A stretch of 40,864 nucleotides of DNA from CAZJQD01 sp964548165 [NCBI: uncultured bacterium] (GCA_964548165.1 CAZJQD010000023.1:1-40864); one strand, 5' to 3'. Positions 24,316 through 32,581 are shown, numbered from the stretch's first letter. Notes: generated by a model not told the origin, from the sequence alone. Numbers and translations are program-made.

Positions 24316-25125
24316 TTACTTCACTCCGCCGAATCGCCGATCACGCTTGCCGTACGCGGCGATCGCGGAGAAGAACTCGGCGCGGGTCAGGTCCGGCCAG
24401 AGCGTCTCCGTGATGAAAATCTCGGCGTAGGCAAGCTGCCAGAGAAGAAAGTTCGAGATGCGGAACTCGCCCGAGGTGCGGATCATGAGATCGGGCTCGG
24501 GCATGCCCGCCGTGTCGAGGTTGGCGTCCACGGTCTCCACCGTGATGCGGTCCGGCCGCAGTTCACCGGCCGCCACCTGGGTGGCAATGCGCCGCGTCAT
24601 CGCGAGGAGCTCGCTGCGCCCGCCGTAGTTGAGGGCCAGGACGAGCTTCTGGCCGGTGTTGGAGGATAATCGCTTGCGAGCCGACTCGAGCTCGCGGCGC
24701 GCATAGACCGGGAGCTTCTCGAGGTTGCCAATCGTCAGGAGCCGGACGTTCGCCTCCATGAGCTCATCGACCTCGGCGCGCAGGTACTCCTCCAGGAGAT
24801 GCATGAGCGCGGCGACCTCGGGCCGCGGGCGCGACCAGTTCTCGGCGCTGAACGCATAGAGCGTGACATACTCGATGCCGATATCGCGCGCGGCCTGGAG
24901 TATCCGGCGCACGGTCTCCATGCCCTGGCGATGCCCGAAGATCCGGGGCATCCGCCGGCGCTGGGCCCAGCGGCCGTTGCCGTCCATGATGATGGCCACG
25001 TGCCGGGGGATGCGCTCGGTCTGCAACTGAGCCAGGGCCGCGCCCTCGGCGGCGTCACGCGCGGCGGCGCGGATCTCGGGCAGGGTCTTGGAGGTCGTCC
25101 AGGAGCCGGGGGCGTCGGCCGCCAC
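24316..25125 (-). CDS. uppS: Isoprenyl transferase (undecaprenyl diphosphate synthase)
   Basis: Condenses isopentenyl units with cis geometry into the C55 lipid carrier for cell-wall and LPS synthesis. The 269-residue protein holds HVAIIMDGNGRWAQRRR (catalytic Asp), FGHRQGMETV, YVTLYAFSAENWSRP, LALNYGGRSEL and the C-terminal PDLMIRTSGEFRISNFLLWQ. About 35 residues of weakly conserved sequence precede the core. The GTG at 25125 starts three bases after the frr stop. It sits in its classical place between frr and cdsA. Confidence 0.96.
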   Translation of the reverse strand: MAADAPGSWTTSKTLPEIRAAARDAAEGAALAQLQTERIPRHVAIIMDGNGRWAQRRRMPRIFGHRQGMETVRRILQAARDIGIEYVTLYAFSAENWSRPRPEVAALMHLLEEYLRAEVDELMEANVRLLTIGNLEKLPVYARRELESARKRLSSNTGQKLVLALNYGGRSELLAMTRRIATQVAAGELRPDRITVETVDANLDTAGMPEPDLMIRTSGEFRISNFLLWQLAYAEIFITETLWPDLTRAEFFSAIAAYGKRDRRFGGVK

Positions 25126-25128
25126 CGA

Positions 25129-25686
25129 TCAGAACTCCAGGATTTCCTTTTCCTTGGACGCTTCCAGTTCGTCGATCTTGCCGCAGTGGGAATCGGTCAT
25201 GCCCTGCAGGTCGCCGACGGCTCGGTGGGAATCGTCCTTGGAAACGTCGCCATCCTTCTCCAGCGTCTCGATCATCTCCTTGGCGTCACGGCGCACGGCG
25301 CGAATGGCAATCTTGGCCGACTCGCTGTGCTTCTTCGCCTGCTTCACCAGTTCCTTGCGGCGCTCCTCGGTCAGGGCCGGGATCGGGAGCCGGATGATCT
25401 TGCCGTCATTCTGGGGCGTGAGGCCGATGTTTGCCGCCTGGATGGCCTGCTCGATGGGGGTGAAGAGCCCCTTGTCCCAGGGCTGGATGGTGATCATCCT
25501 GGCCTCGGGCGTCGAGATCGTCGAGACCTGGTTCAGGGGCATGGGTGATCCGTAGGCGTCGACGCGGATATCGTCGAGCATCGCGGCCGAGGCGCGCCCG
25601 GTCCGCACCGTCGTCAGCTCCTTCTTGTAGGCGTCGACGGCCTGGTTCATGCGACCGCGCGCATCCTCTAGAATTTCCTCGATCAT
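25129..25686 (-). CDS. frr: Ribosome recycling factor
   Basis: Splits post-termination ribosomes together with EF-G. The 185-residue protein matches the family length and shows VRTGRASAAMLDDIRVDAYG, PLNQVSTIS, PWDKGLFTPIEQAIQAANIG and PALTEERRKELVKQAKK. Its ATG shares a base with the pyrH stop (TGATG), as is common in this operon. Confidence 0.97.
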   Translation of the reverse strand: MIEEILEDARGRMNQAVDAYKKELTTVRTGRASAAMLDDIRVDAYGSPMPLNQVSTISTPEARMITIQPWDKGLFTPIEQAIQAANIGLTPQNDGKIIRLPIPALTEERRKELVKQAKKHSESAKIAIRAVRRDAKEMIETLEKDGDVSKDDSHRAVGDLQGMTDSHCGKIDELEASKEKEILEF

Positions 25687-26405
25687 CAGCCTACCCTCGT
25701 TCCTATCGTCTCGCCGCAGATGACGCGACGGATGTTCCCCTCGGTCTCAAGAGCAAAGACGATAATCGGCATGCGGTTCTCCATGCACAATGACGTCGCC
25801 GTGGAATCCATGACCTGGAGCTCGCGCGCGAGAACATCCTGGTACGTGATGGCGTCAAACTTCCGCGCGCCAGCCGTGGTGTTGGGATCCGCGTCGTACA
25901 CGCCGTCCACCTTGGTCGCCTTCAGGATGACCTCGGCGCCCAGCTCGTTGGCGCGCAAGGCGGCCGCGGTATCGGTCGAAAAATACGGGTTTCCCGTGCC
26001 GCAGGCGAAGACGATGACGCGCCCCTTGTCGAGATGCCGGATCGCGCGGCGCCGGATGAACGGCTCCGAGATCTGGCGCATCTCGATGGCGGACAGGACG
26101 CGGGTGGGAACCCCGGCCTTCTCGAGCGCGTCCTGCAGGGCCAGGGCGTTGATGGCCGTCGCCAGCATGCCCATGGCATCCGCGGTGACGCGATCGACCC
26201 CGAGCGCGGCCGCGGACTTGCCCCGCATGATATTGCCTCCGCCGACCACGACGGCGATCTGCACGCCGAGCTTGTGGACCTCGGAAAGCTGGGAGGCCAG
26301 CGACCGGACGATGTCCGGATCGATGTTGTACTTGCGGCCGCCCTGGAGGGCCTCGCCGGAGAGCTTGAGGAGGATCCTCTTGTAGCGAGGCGTCTCTCCG
26401 CTCAC
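25686..26405 (-). CDS. pyrH: Uridylate kinase
   Basis: Phosphorylates UMP to UDP. The GTG at 26405 gives 239 residues, the standard length, beginning [50 protein letters not shown] and [20 protein letters not shown] are the amino-acid-kinase-fold nucleotide and UMP motifs. The frame is open further upstream, but that part overlaps tsf and is not conserved. It is the third gene of the rpsB operon and begins ten bases after tsf ends. Confidence 0.96.
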   Translation of the reverse strand: MSGETPRYKRILLKLSGEALQGGRKYNIDPDIVRSLASQLSEVHKLGVQIAVVVGGGNIMRGKSAAALGVDRVTADAMGMLATAINALALQDALEKAGVPTRVLSAIEMRQISEPFIRRRAIRHLDKGRVIVFACGTGNPYFSTDTAAALRANELGAEVILKATKVDGVYDADPNTTAGARKFDAITYQDVLARELQVMDSTATSLCMENRMPIIVFALETEGNIRRVICGETIGTRVG

Positions 26406-26415
26406 CGGGACCGTC

Positions 26416-27285
26416 TCAGGCGCCAAGCGCCAGCCGGCTGAACCGGGCGATCGTGATGGAGTCACCGAGCTGCTTGCCGCCGCGTTCGACGTACTCGCTG
26501 ACAACCTTCGCGTCGGACTCCGCCGAGATCATGAACTCCTGGTCCACCAGGCAGATCTCGCTCGTGAACTTCTTGAGCTTCCCCTCGATGATCTTCTCGA
26601 GGATGTTGGCGGGCTTGTTGGCGTTCTTGGGATCCTGAGCGGCCTGCTCGAGAAATATGGCTTTCTCCCTGGCGACCACCTCCGCGGGAACCTCCGATGC
26701 CGAGAGGTACTGGGGCCGGGAGACGGCGACCTGCATCGCCAGCGTCTTGCCCAGGCGCGCCAGTTCCGGCCGGGAAGCCGTAGCGGCCTGGCCGCAGTGC
26801 AACTCCACCAGGACGCCGACCTTCCCACCGGCATGGACGTAGCTCGCGACCAGGCCGTGCTGGCCCGCCGGGAGCTGGAACGAGGCCGTCCGCCCGAGCT
26901 CGCACTTCTCGCCGCACCGCGCGGCGACCTCGGTAATGAGCGCCACGGCGGCCTCGGTGGACGCGCCGCCGGCCAGGGCCTCGACCACGCGCCGGCCCAG
27001 GTCCTGGAAATCGGGGGTGCGCGCGACGAAATCCGTCTCGCACTTCACCTCCGCGATCACCCCGGACCCGGCCGATACGGAAGCGGCGATGACACCCTCG
27101 GCCGCAACGCGGTCCGCGCGCTTGGCGGCGGCGGCCAGCCCCTTCTTGCGAAGGAGGTCGCGGGCCTTGTCAAAGTCACCCCCGGCCTCCGCCAGGGCCT
27201 TCTTGCAATCCAGCATTCCCGCCTGCGTTTCTTCACGCAGGCGCTTGACGTCTTCGAGTCCTCCGGTCGCGGTCGCCACGGTCAC
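26416..27285 (-). CDS. tsf: Elongation factor Ts
   Basis: Nucleotide exchange factor for EF-Tu. The 289-residue protein starts at a GTG at 27285 overlapping the rpsB stop (GTGA). The N-terminal UBA-like block [19 protein letters not shown] is followed by [33 protein letters not shown], and the C-terminal core with the [13 protein letters not shown] segment. Length and order are typical of the long EF-Ts form. Confidence 0.97.
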   Translation of the reverse strand: MTVATATGGLEDVKRLREETQAGMLDCKKALAEAGGDFDKARDLLRKKGLAAAAKRADRVAAEGVIAASVSAGSGVIAEVKCETDFVARTPDFQDLGRRVVEALAGGASTEAAVALITEVAARCGEKCELGRTASFQLPAGQHGLVASYVHAGGKVGVLVELHCGQAATASRPELARLGKTLAMQVAVSRPQYLSASEVPAEVVAREKAIFLEQAAQDPKNANKPANILEKIIEGKLKKFTSEICLVDQEFMISAESDAKVVSEYVERGGKQLGDSITIARFSRLALGA

Positions 27286-28163
27286 TCGACGACCTCGAAC
27301 TCACCGTCGCCGAGCTTCTTCTTGGGCATGCGGCGGCGGGCGGCCTCTTCTTCCTGCTCCACGTCGTCGTACACGTCCTCGATGATCTCGCCGACCTGCA
27401 CGAGCTCTTCCTCGGTCGGGGCAAACGTCTCGTCCACTTCCTCGACCATGTCCGGCGCGGATCCCATGGCCGCATCCTTGACGGCGGCGCGGCCGAGATT
27501 GGCGGCGTCGGCAATCACGCCCGAGATCAGGTTGATGGCGCGGATGGCGTCATCGTTCCCGGGAATGACGTAATCGATCTCCTCGGGGTTGCAGTTCGTG
27601 TCCGCCAGGGCGATGACGGGCAGGCGGAGCCGGCGCGCCTCCTTGATGGCGAGTTGCTCGCGCTTGGGGTCGACGATGAAGATGGCGCCCGGGAGCGCCT
27701 TCATCTTCTTGATGCCGCCCAACGACTTGTTGAGGCTGGCGGTCTCCTTGTCGATCCGGATCTGCTCCTTGCGGGGCAGGAGGGCGAGGTCGCCCTTTTC
27801 CCGCTGGTCCTCGAAGTTCTGGAGCCGCTGGATCGACTTCTTGATCGTCTGGAAGTTGGTCAGGGTGCCGCCCGCCCAGCGCTGGTTGATGTAGTACATC
27901 TCGCAACGGGTCGCGTCGTCGGCGATGGTCTGCTGGGCCTGCTTCTTGGTGCCCACGAAGAGCACGGTCTTGCCGGACTCCACGAGGTTCTTCACGAAGT
28001 TGTGAACGACCTTGATGTTCTTCATCGTCTGCTGGAGATCGATGATGTGGATGCCGTTACGCTCGGTGAAGATGTACGGCTTCATCCGCGGGTCCCAGCG
28101 ACGGGTCTGGTGCCCGAAGTGTACGCCTGCTTCGAGCAGTTGCTTCATTGTTGGTATGGCCAT
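27282..28163 (-). CDS. rpsB: 30S ribosomal protein uS2 with acidic C-terminal tail
   Basis: Small-subunit protein of 293 residues. It begins MAIPTMKQLLEAGVHFGHQT with GGAGG six bases before the ATG. RWDPRMKPYIFTERNGIHII, FVGTKKQAQ, RWAGGTLTNF and PVIALADTNCNPEEIDYVIPGNDDA are hallmark blocks. After about residue 225 there is a tail rich in Glu and Asp ending with a short basic [13 protein letters not shown], longer than the roughly 240-residue E. coli protein. It heads the translation/lipid operon. The 189-base gap upstream, to the TM2 gene, holds two strong hairpins listed separately. Confidence 0.97.
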   Translation of the reverse strand: MAIPTMKQLLEAGVHFGHQTRRWDPRMKPYIFTERNGIHIIDLQQTMKNIKVVHNFVKNLVESGKTVLFVGTKKQAQQTIADDATRCEMYYINQRWAGGTLTNFQTIKKSIQRLQNFEDQREKGDLALLPRKEQIRIDKETASLNKSLGGIKKMKALPGAIFIVDPKREQLAIKEARRLRLPVIALADTNCNPEEIDYVIPGNDDAIRAINLISGVIADAANLGRAAVKDAAMGSAPDMVEEVDETFAPTEEELVQVGEIIEDVYDDVEQEEEAARRRMPKKKLGDGEFEVVE

Positions 28164-28244
28164 GGTTTTCCTCCGTTAGGCCTCCGCGTGAGACAGAACC
28201 CCTCAATGAGGAGCACGGATATGTCGGCACACGCGTGTGAAATT

Positions 28245-28262
28245 CGCGGTCCGGAGACCGCG
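28245..28262. promoter_or_regulatory. Hairpin in the rpsB leader region
   Basis: CGCGGTC-CGGA-GACCGCG gives a perfect seven-pair stem with a four-base loop, about 85 bases upstream of the rpsB start. rpsB leaders often bind S2 for autoregulation in other bacteria. Whether this hairpin does so is inference; it may simply be a structured leader. Confidence 0.35.
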
Positions 28263-28316
28263 TGAGCGCATCCTAGCCCGCAAGGGCCACGGCGTCAAGG
28301 CGGGTTCCAGCCGCCG

Positions 28317-28341
28317 CCGGGTCCCGCAGCGCGGGACCCGG
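28317..28341 (-). terminator. Strong hairpin downstream of TM2 gene
   Basis: CCGGGTCCCGC-AGC-GCGGGACCCGG is a perfect 11-pair stem with a three-base loop, starting 12 bases after the TM2 stop codon on the minus strand. No T-run follows, so it is a hairpin terminator or mRNA-end stabiliser rather than a classical Rho-independent site. Confidence 0.5.
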
Positions 28342-28352
28342 AAGCGCAGGGT

Positions 28353-28592
28353 TTAGAACCAGGCCTTCTTGTTGGTGATGTACGTGTTGACGAAATCCTC
28401 GTCGGTCTTCGTCAGGTAGATGATCCCCTCGACGATGCCGATGATGCTGGAGATGGATCCGCAGGTGAACACCGAGACCGCGATCATGATGATCCCCTCG
28501 GTCTTGTATCCCAGGTAGAACTTGTGAATCCCGAGGCTTCCCAGAAGTAACGCCAGTACGCCAGCAGGAACTCTCTTTTCCGCTCCATTCAT
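28353..28592 (-). CDS. TM2-domain membrane protein
   Basis: A 79-residue protein with the TM2 pattern: a first helix (GVLALLLGSLGIHKFYLG), a short loop with GYKTEG, and a second hydrophobic segment (IIMIAVSVFTCG, then SISSIIGIVEGIIYL), ending in TKTDEDFVNTY. GIHKFYLG is the family hallmark. The ATG at 28592 follows a purine-rich GAGAGGGGG. Role unknown; TM2 proteins are small inner-membrane proteins. It ends 189 bases before rpsB starts. Confidence 0.88.
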   Translation of the reverse strand: MNGAEKRVPAGVLALLLGSLGIHKFYLGYKTEGIIMIAVSVFTCGSISSIIGIVEGIIYLTKTDEDFVNTYITNKKAWF

Positions 28593-28664
28593 GTCCGTGC
28601 ACCCCCTCTCTGTTTCAGATAATGGTCGACGCGATGGGCATCGTCCTGTCCGCTTTCATTCCTG

Positions 28665-29387
28665 TCAAGAGCGCCGGCGGGCGAAATACAGGCGGACGAT
28701 GCCCAGTGTCAGGGAGAGGCTGGGCTCCGCGGCAAATCCCGCCGCCTCCAATTCACGCTCAAACTCGGCGGGTTCCGGAAAGGCCAGGACGGTCTCGGGC
28801 AGGTACGCATAGGAGCGCTCGTTGCCGGCGACCAGGCGGCCGATGAACGGCAACACCTTCCGAAAATAGAAGAGGTACAGGGCACGAAAAGGCGCGAACG
28901 CGGGTACACCGAACTCGAGGATGACCAGCGTTCCCCCGGAACGGAGCACGCGGTGCATCTCGCCCAGGCCCGCCGCCCGATCCACGAAGTTCCGGATCCC
29001 GAACGCGATCGTGACCGCATCGAAGCTCGAGGACGCGAACGGCAGGCGCTCGCCGGCGGAGGCCGTCCAGCCGAGGACTGCGCGGCTGGCCTCACCATCC
29101 ATCATCTGCGATGTCTTACGCGCCGCGTTCTTCCGCGCGGAATTCTTCCGCGCCGCGACGGCCAGCATCTCGGGAAGGATATCGGTTCCGACGACGCGGG
29201 TGCCGGGGCGCGCCGCGTCGGCCAGGGCCAGGTCGCCCGTGCCGCAGGCGACATCGAGCACGCGGCCGCCAGTCAGCATCGACGCGGCGCGTCGTCGCCA
29301 GGACTGGTCGAGCCCCAGGGAGAGGAGGCGATTCAGGAGGTCGTAGACGGGAACGATGGGGCGAAAGATCGGGCGGGAGTCAGGCAT
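28665..29387 (-). CDS. ubiE: Demethylmenaquinone (ubiquinone) C-methyltransferase
   Basis: SAM-dependent methyltransferase of quinone synthesis; menaquinone is likelier in this type of organism, making it MenG. The 240-residue protein has IVPVYDLLNRLLSLGLDQSW, the SAM motif RVLDVACGTGDLAL, GTDILPEMLAVA, PFASSSFDAVTIAFGIRNF and ELEAAGF near the end, in the family order. An unusual insert with repeated ARKN and ARKT (about residues 79-92) separates the SAM motifs. The ATG at 29387 directly abuts the T-run of the rpsU terminator, with no ribosome binding site, so initiation may be leaderless or start elsewhere. Confidence 0.9.
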   Translation of the reverse strand: MPDSRPIFRPIVPVYDLLNRLLSLGLDQSWRRRAASMLTGGRVLDVACGTGDLALADAARPGTRVVGTDILPEMLAVAARKNSARKNAARKTSQMMDGEASRAVLGWTASAGERLPFASSSFDAVTIAFGIRNFVDRAAGLGEMHRVLRSGGTLVILEFGVPAFAPFRALYLFYFRKVLPFIGRLVAGNERSYAYLPETVLAFPEPAEFERELEAAGFAAEPSLSLTLGIVRLYFARRRS

Positions 29388-29421
29388 AAAAAACCGCGCC
29401 CCGCCGACGGGCGGAGCGCGG
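29388..29421 (-). terminator. Rho-independent terminator of rpsU, touching the ubiE start
   Basis: On the minus strand the stem CCGCGC-x-CCGCC pairs with GGCGG-x-GCGCGG around a four-base loop (one mismatch), then six T residues at 29393-29388. It begins 33 bases past the rpsU stop. The final T is the base immediately before the ubiE ATG. Confidence 0.8.
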
Positions 29422-29454
29422 GCTCGGAGACGAAATTACAGTCAGTGGGTCAGC

Positions 29455-29658
29455 TCAATAATGACGCTTCTGCTTGGCGACTCGCTTGCGAAGCTTCGCT
29501 TCGGCCTTGCGCATCTTGCGCCGCCTCTTCTCGCTCGGCTTCTCGAAGGCCCGCTGGCGCTTGATGTCGCGCTTGATGCCTTCCTTGTCGCACTTCGCCT
29601 TGAAGCGCTTGAGGGCCTTTTCCAGGCCCTCTTCTTCCGTAACAGTAACAACGACCAA
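29455..29658 (-). CDS. rpsU: 30S ribosomal protein bS21
   Basis: A 67-residue, very basic small-subunit protein involved in initiation-site selection. The start is a TTG at 29658, with GGGAG about five bases upstream. It reads VVVTVTEEEGLEKALKRFKA, then IKRQRAFEKPSEKRRRKMRK, matching bS21 blocks (ALRRFKR; YEKPT.RRKR), and ends KRVAKQKRHY. The frame is open further upstream to 29805 but that portion overlaps the TPR gene and is not conserved. A clean terminator follows. Confidence 0.92.
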   Translation of the reverse strand: MVVVTVTEEEGLEKALKRFKAKCDKEGIKRDIKRQRAFEKPSEKRRRKMRKAEAKLRKRVAKQKRHY

Positions 29659-29756
29659 TTTACTCCCACCCTTCTCAGTGGTGTCATGTCCCGGCGGATT
29701 ACCCGCGGGGGTGCTGCCGGTTCGTGGTGCCTGGTGCTCTTCTATCCCGGTTCTGC

Positions 29757-30251
29757 CTAGTTCTGCTCGATCTCGGCGCGGAGCGCGAGCGCGTTCTCGC
29801 GGCACTCGGCCACGAATCCCTGGGCGTCACGCGAGAGCGCGCCCTTCTCCGCCTCGTTCAGCCACTTCTCGAACGAGTCCAGGCGCTTGCGAGCCTGGGC
29901 AAAGTCACCGCGCGCCGCATAGAGCATCGCAAGGTTGAACTCAACTTCGCGGTGCTCCTTGTCCTCGTCAAGGACGGCCTTGTACTGCTTCTCCGCGGAC
30001 TCCAGCTCGCCGCGATTATGACTCGCCACGGCCAGTTGAAAGCGATCGAACCAGCTCTCGCCACCCAGGCTCTGCCCCTTCAGGAACTCGGCGCCCGCGG
30101 ACTCGGGGATGGAATGAAGGAGCGTGAAGCCATACTCGGCCGCCGCCTGGGCCGGGTGCGAGGAGAGGAGCATCGAAAAGCGCGCCATGTGCTCCTTGTA
30201 GAGCGCCTCGCCCGGGAGAGAGCGCGCGGACTTCGTGGGAACGCCGCTCAT
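29757..30251 (-). CDS. TPR-like helical repeat protein
   Basis: A 164-residue cytoplasmic protein (no signal peptide). Residues 85-140 contain two TPR-like helix pairs: RGELESAEKQYKAVLDED and NLAMLYAARGDFAQARKRL, with Ala-Gly spacing typical of TPRs. The ATG at 30251 overlaps the stop of carD (ATGA), so the two are coupled. Function unknown; it may be a partner of CarD or an accessory scaffold. The remaining 98 bases to rpsU contain nothing recognisable beyond its ribosome binding site. Confidence 0.75.
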   Translation of the reverse strand: MSGVPTKSARSLPGEALYKEHMARFSMLLSSHPAQAAAEYGFTLLHSIPESAGAEFLKGQSLGGESWFDRFQLAVASHNRGELESAEKQYKAVLDEDKEHREVEFNLAMLYAARGDFAQARKRLDSFEKWLNEAEKGALSRDAQGFVAECRENALALRAEIEQN

Positions 30252-30760
30252 CGGGGCGCCTTCTTCTTGAGGTTCGCCTTCAGCGCATCGTCGACACGCT
30301 CGTTGACCTTCGCCTTGGAGAGGGCGAGCGCCACGGTCAGTTCCTGGATGAGTAGTTCCTTCGCCTGGGTCAAGATCTCGCGCTCCTTGATGTTGAGTTC
30401 GTACACTTTCGAATTCTTGTCGAGGTCGCGGACAACCTCCGCCAGATCCTCGGCCTCGCCGTTCCTGATGCGCTGTTTCAGTTCCTCGTAGCGCTCGATC
30501 CAGCCTTCGCTGGCCGTAAACGGCTCGCTCTTGGCCGGCGAACGGAGGATCTTGAGCATCGTATCGGCCTGCTCAGCAGATGCAACACGGCGAATACCAA
30601 GCGTTCGCGCGCGCTCCACGGGAATCTGCAGCTCCATCTTCCGGGTCGCGATCAGGTATACGGTCGTCTTCTCACCCAGGATCTCCGTCTCGCGGATATC
30701 CTTGATGAATCCAAGGCCGTGCTGGGGATGCACGACATTCTCGCCAACCTTAAAATCCAT
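30248..30760 (-). CDS. CarD-family transcriptional regulator (CdnL-like)
   Basis: A 170-residue protein that binds RNA polymerase beta and stabilises open complexes, in the CarD/CdnL family. The N-terminal TRCF/RID-like domain covers residues 1-65 (MDFKVGENVVHPQHGLGFI, then IRETEILGEKTTVYLI). The C-terminal helical domain includes IERYEELKQRIRNGEAEDLA and ILTQAKELLIQELTVALALS. The ATG at 30760 is chosen over upstream in-frame codons because the conserved domain begins there and GAAGGTG precedes it. It is the first of two CarD-type genes in the window and has a near-consensus promoter. Confidence 0.92.
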   Translation of the reverse strand: MDFKVGENVVHPQHGLGFIKDIRETEILGEKTTVYLIATRKMELQIPVERARTLGIRRVASAEQADTMLKILRSPAKSEPFTASEGWIERYEELKQRIRNGEAEDLAEVVRDLDKNSKVYELNIKEREILTQAKELLIQELTVALALSKAKVNERVDDALKANLKKKAPR

Positions 30761-30843
30761 GTTCGCACCTTCGCGGATCCGCTCCGGAACCGGCAAAGGC
30801 TCGGAGACGGTTATTGTGCAGTGTTGTCCACTGAAACCGCGCG

Positions 30844-30872
30844 ATTATACACAGGCTGGATAGGGGGGTCAA
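30844..30872 (-). promoter_or_regulatory. Strong sigma-70 promoter for carD
   Basis: On the minus strand TTGACC (30872-30867), exactly 17 bases, then a perfect TATAAT (30849-30844). It is about 84 bases upstream of the carD ATG, giving a leader of roughly 75 bases that includes a small CAGTG/CACTG hairpin. This is the best promoter match in the window. Confidence 0.75.
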
Positions 30873-30934
30873 CCAAAACGCGGGGCAAATAGGGCAAGAG
30901 AAAGGAAAAGTTGCGCGTCCGGCAACCTCGAGGG

Positions 30935-31459
30935 CTACTCCGCCGCGTAATTGATGAGCGCGGAAACCTGGTATTTCGCGAGTTTGGCAGTCCGCGCCTT
31001 GAGAAACCCCAGCTCGATGACAAACGCCATCTCGTGAACGATGCCGCCCTGGCGCTCGATGAGCCGCGCGGCGGCCAGGGCCGTTCCGCCGGTCGCCAGG
31101 AGGTCATCAACCACGAGCACGCGCTCGCCAGAGTGAACAGAATCGATGTGCATCTCGACCGCGTCCGTGCCGTATTCGAGCGCATACTCCTCGCGAACGG
31201 TCTTGTACGGGAGCTTGCCCGGCTTTCGCACCGGGATGAATCGCACTCCCAGGCGGTCCGCCAGCGGCGCTCCAAAGATGAATCCCCGGGACTCGATCCC
31301 GACGATGGCCGCGATGCCGGCCCCCGTGAAACGATACTGCCAGCTCTCCAACACGTGCCGGAACGCCTTGGGGTCGGCCACGAGCGTGGTGATGTCCTTG
31401 AAGACGATCCCTGGCTTGGGAAAGTCGGGAATATCGCGGATGAAGCTCTTCAAATCCAT
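30935..31459 (-). CDS. apt: Adenine phosphoribosyltransferase
   Basis: Salvages adenine to AMP with PRPP. The 174-residue protein has MDLKSFIRDIPDFPKPGIVF, ITTLVADPKAFRHVL, GIESRGFIFG, PVRKPGKLPYKT and the PRPP motif RVLVVDDLLATGGT. The ATG at 31459 has GGAGGGG eight bases upstream and overlaps the end of the JAMM gene by ten bases. It is last of a three-gene run with the HNH and JAMM genes. Confidence 0.96.
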   Translation of the reverse strand: MDLKSFIRDIPDFPKPGIVFKDITTLVADPKAFRHVLESWQYRFTGAGIAAIVGIESRGFIFGAPLADRLGVRFIPVRKPGKLPYKTVREEYALEYGTDAVEMHIDSVHSGERVLVVDDLLATGGTALAAARLIERQGGIVHEMAFVIELGFLKARTAKLAKYQVSALINYAAE

Positions 31460-31938
31460 GGTGCGGTCCCCTCCAGGGTCTTGATGTTCGGATCCGTTGC
31501 CCCCGACAGGACCGAAGAGCCCGCCGCACACAGGGATCCCTCCGCGCGCGCGGCGACGAAGTGGAGCGGAACGGGCAGGGCCTGGCCGTCAAAGAGCCGC
31601 CAGGCGCGAAACCGCGACGCGCCGTCCGCGAACGACAGTATCAGATGAACCACGGACCGCCAAGCCGTCGCGCCGGCAAGGTCGGAGGTCGAGGGAACAG
31701 GCGGCTCCGTCGGGTGGGAGTGCATGACGGCCAGGAGCGGCGCGGGCGCGGAGGCGAGCGCGGCCTCGAACTCCGTGGCATCCATGCGAAAGGCCGCGCA
31801 ACCGTCCGCCAGGTTCCTCATGGGCGACCACGCCGACACCCGGTCGTTCTCGCCCCAGAGCAGTGCCACGGCCTCGCGGGGGAGTTGTCGCCGGGCGTAT
31901 TCAACCATCTCGTCATGGAGGCGCTGTCCCAGCTGCAT
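31450..31938 (-). CDS. JAMM/MPN+ metalloprotease-like protein
   Basis: A 162-residue protein with a complete JAMM zinc motif: Glu22 in PREAVALLWG, then MHSHPTEPPVPSTSD, which fits HxHx7Sx2D (His73, His75, Ser83, Asp86). In bacteria such Mec+/JAB1-type proteins cut C-terminal tails from ubiquitin-like sulfur carrier proteins or act as isopeptidases. No ThiS/MoaD-like carrier or cysteine synthase partner is nearby. The C-terminal 50 residues have no clear counterpart, and the last ones overlap the apt start. The ATG at 31938 is six bases from the HNH stop. Confidence 0.85.
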   Translation of the reverse strand: MQLGQRLHDEMVEYARRQLPREAVALLWGENDRVSAWSPMRNLADGCAAFRMDATEFEAALASAPAPLLAVMHSHPTEPPVPSTSDLAGATAWRSVVHLILSFADGASRFRAWRLFDGQALPVPLHFVAARAEGSLCAAGSSVLSGATDPNIKTLEGTAPWI

Positions 31939-31944
31939 GCCCTG

Positions 31945-32538
31945 TCAGCCCTTGAGCTCGCCGTCCCAGTAGCAGGAGTCGATGAACTTCTGCCAGGAGG
32001 CGCGGAGACGGAGGCCGGGACGCAGGAAGAGGGAGGCGGGGCCCCGCCACCGAGGCCGTGTCGGTTTCACGAGCAGTTGCATGCCCGCCTCGAGCGGGAG
32101 TCGGTTGGCCTTTCGGGAATTGCACGCAATGCACGCGGTCACCACGTTCTCCCAGTCGGACCTCCCGCCGCGACTACGAGGGATGACATGGTCCAGGTTG
32201 AGATTCTCCGTGCCATGGACCTTGCCGCAGTAGCAGCACCGATGCCCATAGTGCTCGTAGATGTTTCGCCGCGTGAACTTGACCTGCGCGGGAGGAAGGC
32301 GGTCGTACACGAGGAGCGTGATGACGTCGGGAATTGCCAGGCGGAAACCCGGGGTGTGCACGAAGCCGCGCGGATGCTCGGCCATCTCCTCGGAAAGCGC
32401 CTGCCAGGAGGCGAAATCGTAGAGCCGGTAATTCTCGTCGACGACGTGGGCATGGTCGGCATAGAGCAGGGAAAGGGCCCGGCGCCAATCGGTGATCTGG
32501 ATGGCGAAGAAATGCCGGTTGAGAACGAGCGTTTCCAC
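31945..32538 (-). CDS. HNH endonuclease, chromosomal housekeeping type
   Basis: A 197-residue protein. The opening METLVLNRHFFAIQITDWRR and VKFTRRNIYEHYGHRCCYCG match the widespread chromosomal HNH family with a VLN.xY start. The zinc pairs are Cys101/Cys104 and Cys136/Cys139, and the catalytic block is LNLDHVIPRSRGGRSDWENV, followed by ACIACNSRKANR. This family is not phage-borne or tied to a methylase; its substrate is uncertain. It is first in the HNH-JAMM-apt run, preceded by a 203-base leader with a structured element and a promoter. Confidence 0.87.
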   Translation of the reverse strand: METLVLNRHFFAIQITDWRRALSLLYADHAHVVDENYRLYDFASWQALSEEMAEHPRGFVHTPGFRLAIPDVITLLVYDRLPPAQVKFTRRNIYEHYGHRCCYCGKVHGTENLNLDHVIPRSRGGRSDWENVVTACIACNSRKANRLPLEAGMQLLVKPTRPRWRGPASLFLRPGLRLRASWQKFIDSCYWDGELKG

Positions 32539-32581
32539 GGAAGGGAGAATAGCAGAGCGTCCGGCGGGGCCGAAAATATTA

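Noticed and set aside
27282-27430. Separate small acidic gene at the end of rpsB
   Set aside because: The acidic run is in frame and continuous with uS2; it is a C-terminal tail, not a separate gene.
31945-32538. HNH gene as phage or homing endonuclease
   Set aside because: The N-terminal VLN motif and surroundings match a widespread chromosomal family, and no intron, terminase or phage genes are present.
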